Below are positions 58,701-64,000 of a DNA stretch of 64,000 nt, piece by piece. Below the pieces are notes generated by a model, which saw only the letters and a program-made list of their open reading frames with translations, ran no database searches and was not told the origin of the DNA. Made by a program: the position numbers and the translations under genes. Positions within the stretch are counted from its first letter, which is position 1. Every line of letters starts with the position of its first letter. Source of the stretch: Parapristionchus giblindavisi (lineage: Eukaryota; Nematoda; Chromadorea; Rhabditida; Diplogasteridae); assembly GCA_943737045.1 (NCBI GenBank), contig CALSFV010000274.1, positions 496,001 through 560,000 of the forward strand. The letters run 5' to 3'.

Positions 58701-61700
58701 CGGACGTTGCGAGGCGTCGAAAGCGCGCTTCCGCAGCTCGAACGGATAAGTTTGAAGCAAGTTGTGATGATTTAAGTGTGAATTGTAACGATTGCCGCGT
58801 GATCTGTCGATTTCGCGTTACAGATGAGCGGTTGTGACTTTATATGAGTTCAGCGTGTTTTGAGCTAATTATCAGGTGTCAAATTAAATTGTAAACGTAC
58901 GAATAAAGATACACCGATTCGCTCTGGTCGTACAGAGACGCAGTGGATAGAGTACGCGTCCCTCTCGCTCCCCCTTCCCTCTCCCTCTCCCCATACATAG
59001 ATAGTCTAGACCGTAACTTGCTTGAGCCTGGATCAAATTGCAAACTTTTTTCAGCCACAAATATGTAGTTTGGTATGACGAATTCAGTGAACACACTTTC
59101 AGAGAGCGCACGCAACTCTGAAACAGCCACACTGGAAATTTTGGCCTATTTTTTTCTATTTTCACGACAAAAAAATCAATTTAAAATGCGATCAGAGAAA
59201 TTTTAAAGTATAAATTCAGTATTCGGAGTACGCTAGACGGGTTAGGTGGCGTTGGTCGCCGTCGCGGCGGTAGGGGAGGTGTGTATGTGTCTTTTGTGTA
59301 TGTGAGTGAAGAGCGATTCCCCTTCTCCTCCTCCTCTTCTCTCTCTCTCTATATATATCCACCTCTCACTATAACCATATCTCGGATTTACAATAAAAAT
59401 ATTTATGAAAATATTGAGCTATATCAAATGGTAGAGCATGTCCAGTCTCACCAGCAACCACAGTCACGAAAAAGTGAGAAACGGCCACAGGTATGGCCAT
59501 TTCCCGCTCGAATTAGCTCCTGAAAATTCGCAATTTTACCTGTACAGCATAGCGGACCTTGCGAGGCGTCGAAAGCGCGCTTCCGCAGCTCGAACGGATA
59601 AGTTTGAAGCAAGTTGTGGTGATTTAAATGTGAATTGTAACGATTGCCGCGTGATCTGTCGATTTCGCGTTACAGATGAGCGGTTGTGACTTTATATGAG
59701 TTCAGCGTGTTTTGAGCTAATTATCAGGTGTCAAATTAAATTGTAAACGTACGAATAAAGATACACCGATTCGCTCTGGTCGTACAGAGACGCAATGGAT
59801 AGAGTACGCGTCCCTCTCGCTCCCCCTTCCCTCTCCCTCTCCCCATACATAGATAGTCTAGACCGTAACTTGCTTGAGCCTGGATCAAATTGCAAACTTT
59901 TTTCAGCCACAAATATGTAGTTTGGTATGACGAATTCAGTGAACACACTTTCAGAGAGCGCACGCAACTCTGAAACAGCCACACTGGAAATTTTGGCCTA
60001 TTTTTTTCTATTTTCACGACAAAAAAATCAATTTAAAATGCGATCAGAGAAATTTTAAAGTATAAATTCAGTATTCGGAGTACGCTAGACGGGTTAGGTG
60101 GCGTTGGTCGCCGTCGCGGCGGTAGGGGAGGTGTGTATGTGTCTTTTGTGTATGTGAGTGAAGAGCGATTCCCCTTCTCCTCCTCCTCTTCTCTCTCTCT
60201 ATATATATATCCACCTCTCACTATAACCATATCTCGGATTTACAATAAAAATATTTATGAAAATATTGAGCTATATCAAATGGTAGAGCATGTCCAGTCT
60301 CACCAGCAACCACAGTCACGAAAAAGTGAGAAACGGCCACAGGTATGGCCATTTCCCGCTCGAATCAGCTCCTGAAAATTCGCAATTTTACCTGTACAGC
60401 ATAGCGGACCTTGCGAGGCGTCGAAAGCGCGCTTCCGCAGCTCGAACGGATAAGTTTGAAGCAAGTTGTGGTGATTTAAATGTGAATTGTAACGATTGCC
60501 GCGTGATCTGTCGATTTCGCGTTACAGATGAGCGGTTGTGACTTTATATGAGTTCAGCGTGTCTTGAGCTAATTATCAGGTGTCAAATTAAATTGTAAAC
60601 GTACGAATAAAGATACACCGATTCGCTGTGGTCGTACAGAGACGCAATGGATAGAGTACGCGTCCCTCTCGCTCCCCTTCCCTCTCCCTCTCCCCATACA
60701 TAGATAGTCTAGACCGTAACTTGCTTGAGCCTGGATCAAATTGCAAACTTTTTTCAGCCACAAATATGTAGTTTGGTATGACGAATTCAGTGAACACACT
60801 TTCAGAGAGCGCACGCAACTCTGAAACAGCCACACTGGAAATTTTGGCCTATTTTTTTCTATTTTCACGACAAAAAAATCAATTTAAAATGCGATCAGAG
60901 AAATTTTAAAGTATAAATTCAGTATTCGGAGTACGCTAGACGGGTTAGGTGGCGTTGGTCGCCGTCGCGGCGGTAGGGGAGGTGTGTATGTGTCTTTTGT
61001 GTATGTGAGTGAAGAGCGATTCCCCTTCTCCTCCTCCTCTTCTCTCTCTCTATATATATATCCACCTCTCACTATAACCATATCTCGGATTTACAATAAA
61101 AATATTTATGAAAATATTGAGCTATATCAAATGGTAGAGCATGTCCAGTCTCACCAGCAACCACAGTCACGAAAAAGTGAGAAACGGCCACAGGTATGGC
61201 CATTTCCCGCTCGAATTAGCTCCTGAAAATTCGCAATTTTACCTGTACAGCATAGCGGACCTTGCGAGGCGTCGAAAGCGCGCTTCCGCAGCTCGAACGG
61301 ATAAGTTTGAAGCAAGTTGTGGTGATTTAAATGTGAATTGTAACGATTGCCGCGTGATCTGTCGATACGCGTTACAGATGAGCGGTTGTGACTTTATATG
61401 AGTTCAGCGTGTTTTGAGCTAATTATCAGGTGTCAAATTAAATTGTAAACGTACGAATAAAGATACACCGATTCGCTCTGGTCGTACAGAGACGCAATGG
61501 ATAGAGTACGCGTCCCTCTCGCTCCCCCTTCCCTCTCCCTCTCCCCATACATAGATAGTCTAGACCGTAACTTGCTTGAGCCTGGATCAAATTGCAAACT
61601 TTTTTCAGCCACAAATATGTAGTTTGGTATGACGAATTCAGTGAACACACTTTCAGAGAGCGCACGCAACTCTGAAACAGCCACACTGGAAATTTTGGCC

Positions 61701-64000
61701 TATTTTTTTCTATTTTCACGACAAAAAAATCAATTTAAAATGCGATCAGAGAAATTTTAAAGTATAAATTCAGTATTCGGAGTACGCTAGACGGGTTAGG
61801 TGGCGTTGGTCGCCGTCGCGGCAGTAGGGGAGGTGTGTATGTGTCTTTTGTGTATGTGGGTGAAGAGCGATTCCCCTTCTCCTCCTCTTCTCTCTCTATA
61901 TATATATCCACCTCTCACTATAACCATATCTCGGATTTACAATAAAAATATTTATGAAAATATTGAGCTATATCAAATGGTAGAGCATGTCCAGTCTCAC
62001 CAGCAACCACAGTCACGAAAAAGTGAGAAACGGCCACAGGTATGGCCATTTCCCGCTCGAATTAGCTCCTGAAAATTCGCAATTTTACCTGTACAGCATA
62101 GCGGACCTTGCGAGGCGTCGAATGCGCGCTTCCGCAGCTCGAACGGATAAGTTTGAAGCAAGTTGTGGTGATTTAAATGTGAATTGTAACGATTGCCGCG
62201 TGATCTGTCGATACGCGTTACAGATGAGCGGTTGTGACTTTATATGAGTTCAGCGTGTTTTGAGCTAATTATCAGGTGTCAAATTAAATTGTAAACGTAC
62301 GAATAAAGATACACCGATTCGCTCTGGTCGTACAGAGACGCAATGGATAGAGTACGCGTCCCTCTCGCTCCCCCTTCCCTCTCCCTCTCCCCATACATAG
62401 ATAGTCTAGACCGTAACTTGCTTGAGCCTGGATCAAATTTCAAACTTTTTTCAGCCACAAATATGTAGTTTGGTATGAAGAATTCAGTGAACACACTTTC
62501 AGAGAGCTCTGAAACAGCCACACTGGAAATTTTGGCCTATTTTTTTCTATTTTCACGACAAAAAAATCAATTTAAAAGGCGATCAGAGAAATTTTAAAGT
62601 ATAAATTCAGTATTCGGAGTACGCTAGACGGGTTAGGTGGCGTTGGTCGCCGTCGCGGCGGTAGGGGAGGTGTGTATGTGTCTTTTGTGTATGTGAGTGA
62701 AGAGCGATTCCCCTTCTCCTCCTCCTCTTCTCTCTCTCTATATATATATCCACCTCTCACTATAACCATATCTCGGATTTACAATAAAAATATTTATGAA
62801 AATATTGAGCTATATCAAATGGTAGAGCATGTCCAGTCTCACCAGCAACCACAGTCACGAAAAAGTGAGAAACGGCCACAGGTATGGCCATTTCCCGCTC
62901 GAATTAGCTCCTGAAAATTCGCAATTTTACCTGTACAGCATAGCGGACCTTGCGAGGCGTCGAAAGCGCGCTTCCGCAGCTCGAACGGATAAGTTTGAAG
63001 CAAGTTGTGGTGATTTAAATGTGAATTGTAACGATTGCCGCGTGATCTGTCGATACGCGTTACAGATGAGCGGTTGTGACTTTATATGAGTTCAGCGTGT
63101 TTTGAGCTAATTATCAGGTGTCAAATTAAATTGTAAACGTACGAATAAAGATACACCGATTCGCTCTGGTCGTACAGAGACGCAATGGATAGAGTACGCG
63201 TCCCTCTCGCTCCCCCTTCCCTCTCCCTCTCCCCATACATAGATAGTCTAGACCGTAACTTGCTTGAGCCTGGATCAAATTGCAAACTTTTTTCAGCCAC
63301 AAATATGTAGTTTGGTATGACGAATTCAGTGAACACACTTTCAGAGAGCGCACGCAACTCTGAAACAGCCACACTGGAAATTTTGGCCTATTTTTTTCTA
63401 TTTTCACGACAAAAAAATCAATTTAAAATGCGATCAGAGAAATTTTAAAGTATAAATTCAGTATTCGGAGTACGCTAGACGGGGTAGGTGGCGTTGGTCG
63501 CCGTCGCGGCGGTAGGGGAGGTGTGTATGTGTCTTTTGTGTATGTGAGTGAAGAGCGATTCCCCTTCTCCTCCTCCTCTTCTCTCTCTCTATATATATAT
63601 CCACCTCTCACTATAACCATATCTCGGATTTACAATAAAAATATTTATGAAAATATTGAGCTATATCAAATGGTAGAGCATGTCCAGTCTCACCAGCAAC
63701 CACAGTCACGAAAAAGTGAGAAACGGCCACAGGTATGGCCATTTCCCGCTCGAATTAGCTCCTGAAAATTCGCAATTTTACCTGTACAGCATAGCGGACC
63801 TTGCGAGGCGTCGAAAGCGCGCTTCCGCAGCTCGAACGGATAAGTTTGAAGCAAGTTGTGGTGATTTAAATGTGAATTGTAACGATTGCCGCGTGATCTG
63901 TCGATACGCGTTACAGATGAGCGGTTGTGACTTTATATGAGTTCAGCGTGTTTTGAGCTAATTATCAGGTGTCAAATTAAATTGTAAACGTACGAATAAA
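46776..64000. repeat. Mosaic right part of the array
   Basis: A, B and chimeric A/B units alternate. Units starting near 47626, 59550 and 60402 have B-type GGTGATTTAAAT but A-type CGATTTCGCG. The unit near 55291 has A-type AAGTATGAAGC with B-type GGTGATTTAAAT and CGATACGCG. One unit has a 9-bp deletion near 62506 (GAGAGCTCTG instead of GAGAGCGCACGCAACTCTG). Confidence 0.8.

Larger units (their letters stand above)
33157..64000. repeat. Satellite array, period 851-852 bp, 36 units plus a partial
   Basis: Head-to-tail copies running past the window end. Counting from the GCATAGCGGAC landmark, one unit holds: a GC-rich block with the palindrome AAGCGCGCTT, TGAGCGGTTGTGACTTTATA, a C/T-rich tract, a T7 run, the GC-rich GGTCGCCGTCGCGGCGG, a CT/TA microsatellite and ACAGGTATGGCCATTTCC. 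Two main subtypes differ at linked sites: A (852 bp, GATGATTTAAGT, CGATTTCGCG) and B (851 bp, GGTGATTTAAAT, CGATACGCG). Open frames of 60-93 codons recur on both strands, but the A/B length difference shifts frame, so coding is unlikely. I found no rRNA, snRNA, spliced-leader RNA or histone sequence in the unit. Confidence 0.97.

Noticed and set aside
33108..63940. Recurring open frames of 60-99 codons on both strands in every satellite unit
   Set aside because: They overlap each other in several frames. The 851/852-bp subtypes shift the frame (one ends in CRFRVTDERL, the other in CRYALQMSGCDFI), and no family features are seen. They are by-products of the repeat.
33157..64000. Array as a 5S rRNA, spliced-leader RNA, snRNA or histone cluster
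   Set aside because: I looked for 5S, SL1, U1, U2, U4, U6 and histone sequence in the monomer on both strands and found none.
33157..64000. CRISPR-like direct repeats
   Set aside because: The units are long, contiguous and eukaryotic; there are no short repeats separated by unique spacers.

Overview
The window looks like nuclear DNA of a nematode, probably a rhabditid or diplogasterid. It is AT-rich with many very short introns (about 45-60 bp). The recognisable genes include a precursor carrying the nematode NLP-40 peptide MVAWQPM, and two genes have a TTTCAG acceptor 8-20 bp before the ATG, as expected for spliced-leader addition. I cannot name the species.

Layout. 24-2103 (minus): first seven exons of a Dopey/DOP1 (pad-1) homologue, running off the left edge. 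2104-6535: repeat-rich intergenic DNA with a 5'-truncated LINE and an AT microsatellite. 6536-9095 (plus): complete six-exon nlp-40-like neuropeptide gene. 9096-11150: intergenic repeats. 11151-19140 (minus): complete 27-exon cyclic-nucleotide phosphodiesterase (PDE10 type, two GAF domains), 754 aa by my splice model. 20408-30576 (minus): a 33-exon, 1788-aa receptor-like protein with signal peptide, 770-residue Ser/Thr mucin region, C-type-lectin-like, sushi-like and two EGF-like modules, seven membrane segments and a long charged tail. I followed reading phase through every junction of these gene models by eye, and all close in frame.

Mobile DNA. Introns of the PDE and receptor genes are packed with small palindromic elements flanked by TTAA (nine copies of one family, two of another). 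Two large TTAA-flanked fold-back elements (12211-14437 and 31343-32971) share their first 20 bp and a repeated 22-bp palindromic site but little else.

From 33157 to the window end lies a satellite array: 36 complete units plus a partial one, period 851-852 bp, with two main subtypes, chimeric units and local two-unit patterns. It contains no credible protein gene.

The four genes are not an operon: spacings are over 1 kb and orientations are mixed. They share a loose theme (trafficking, peptide signalling, cyclic-nucleotide turnover, a 7TM receptor), but nothing here shows that they act together.
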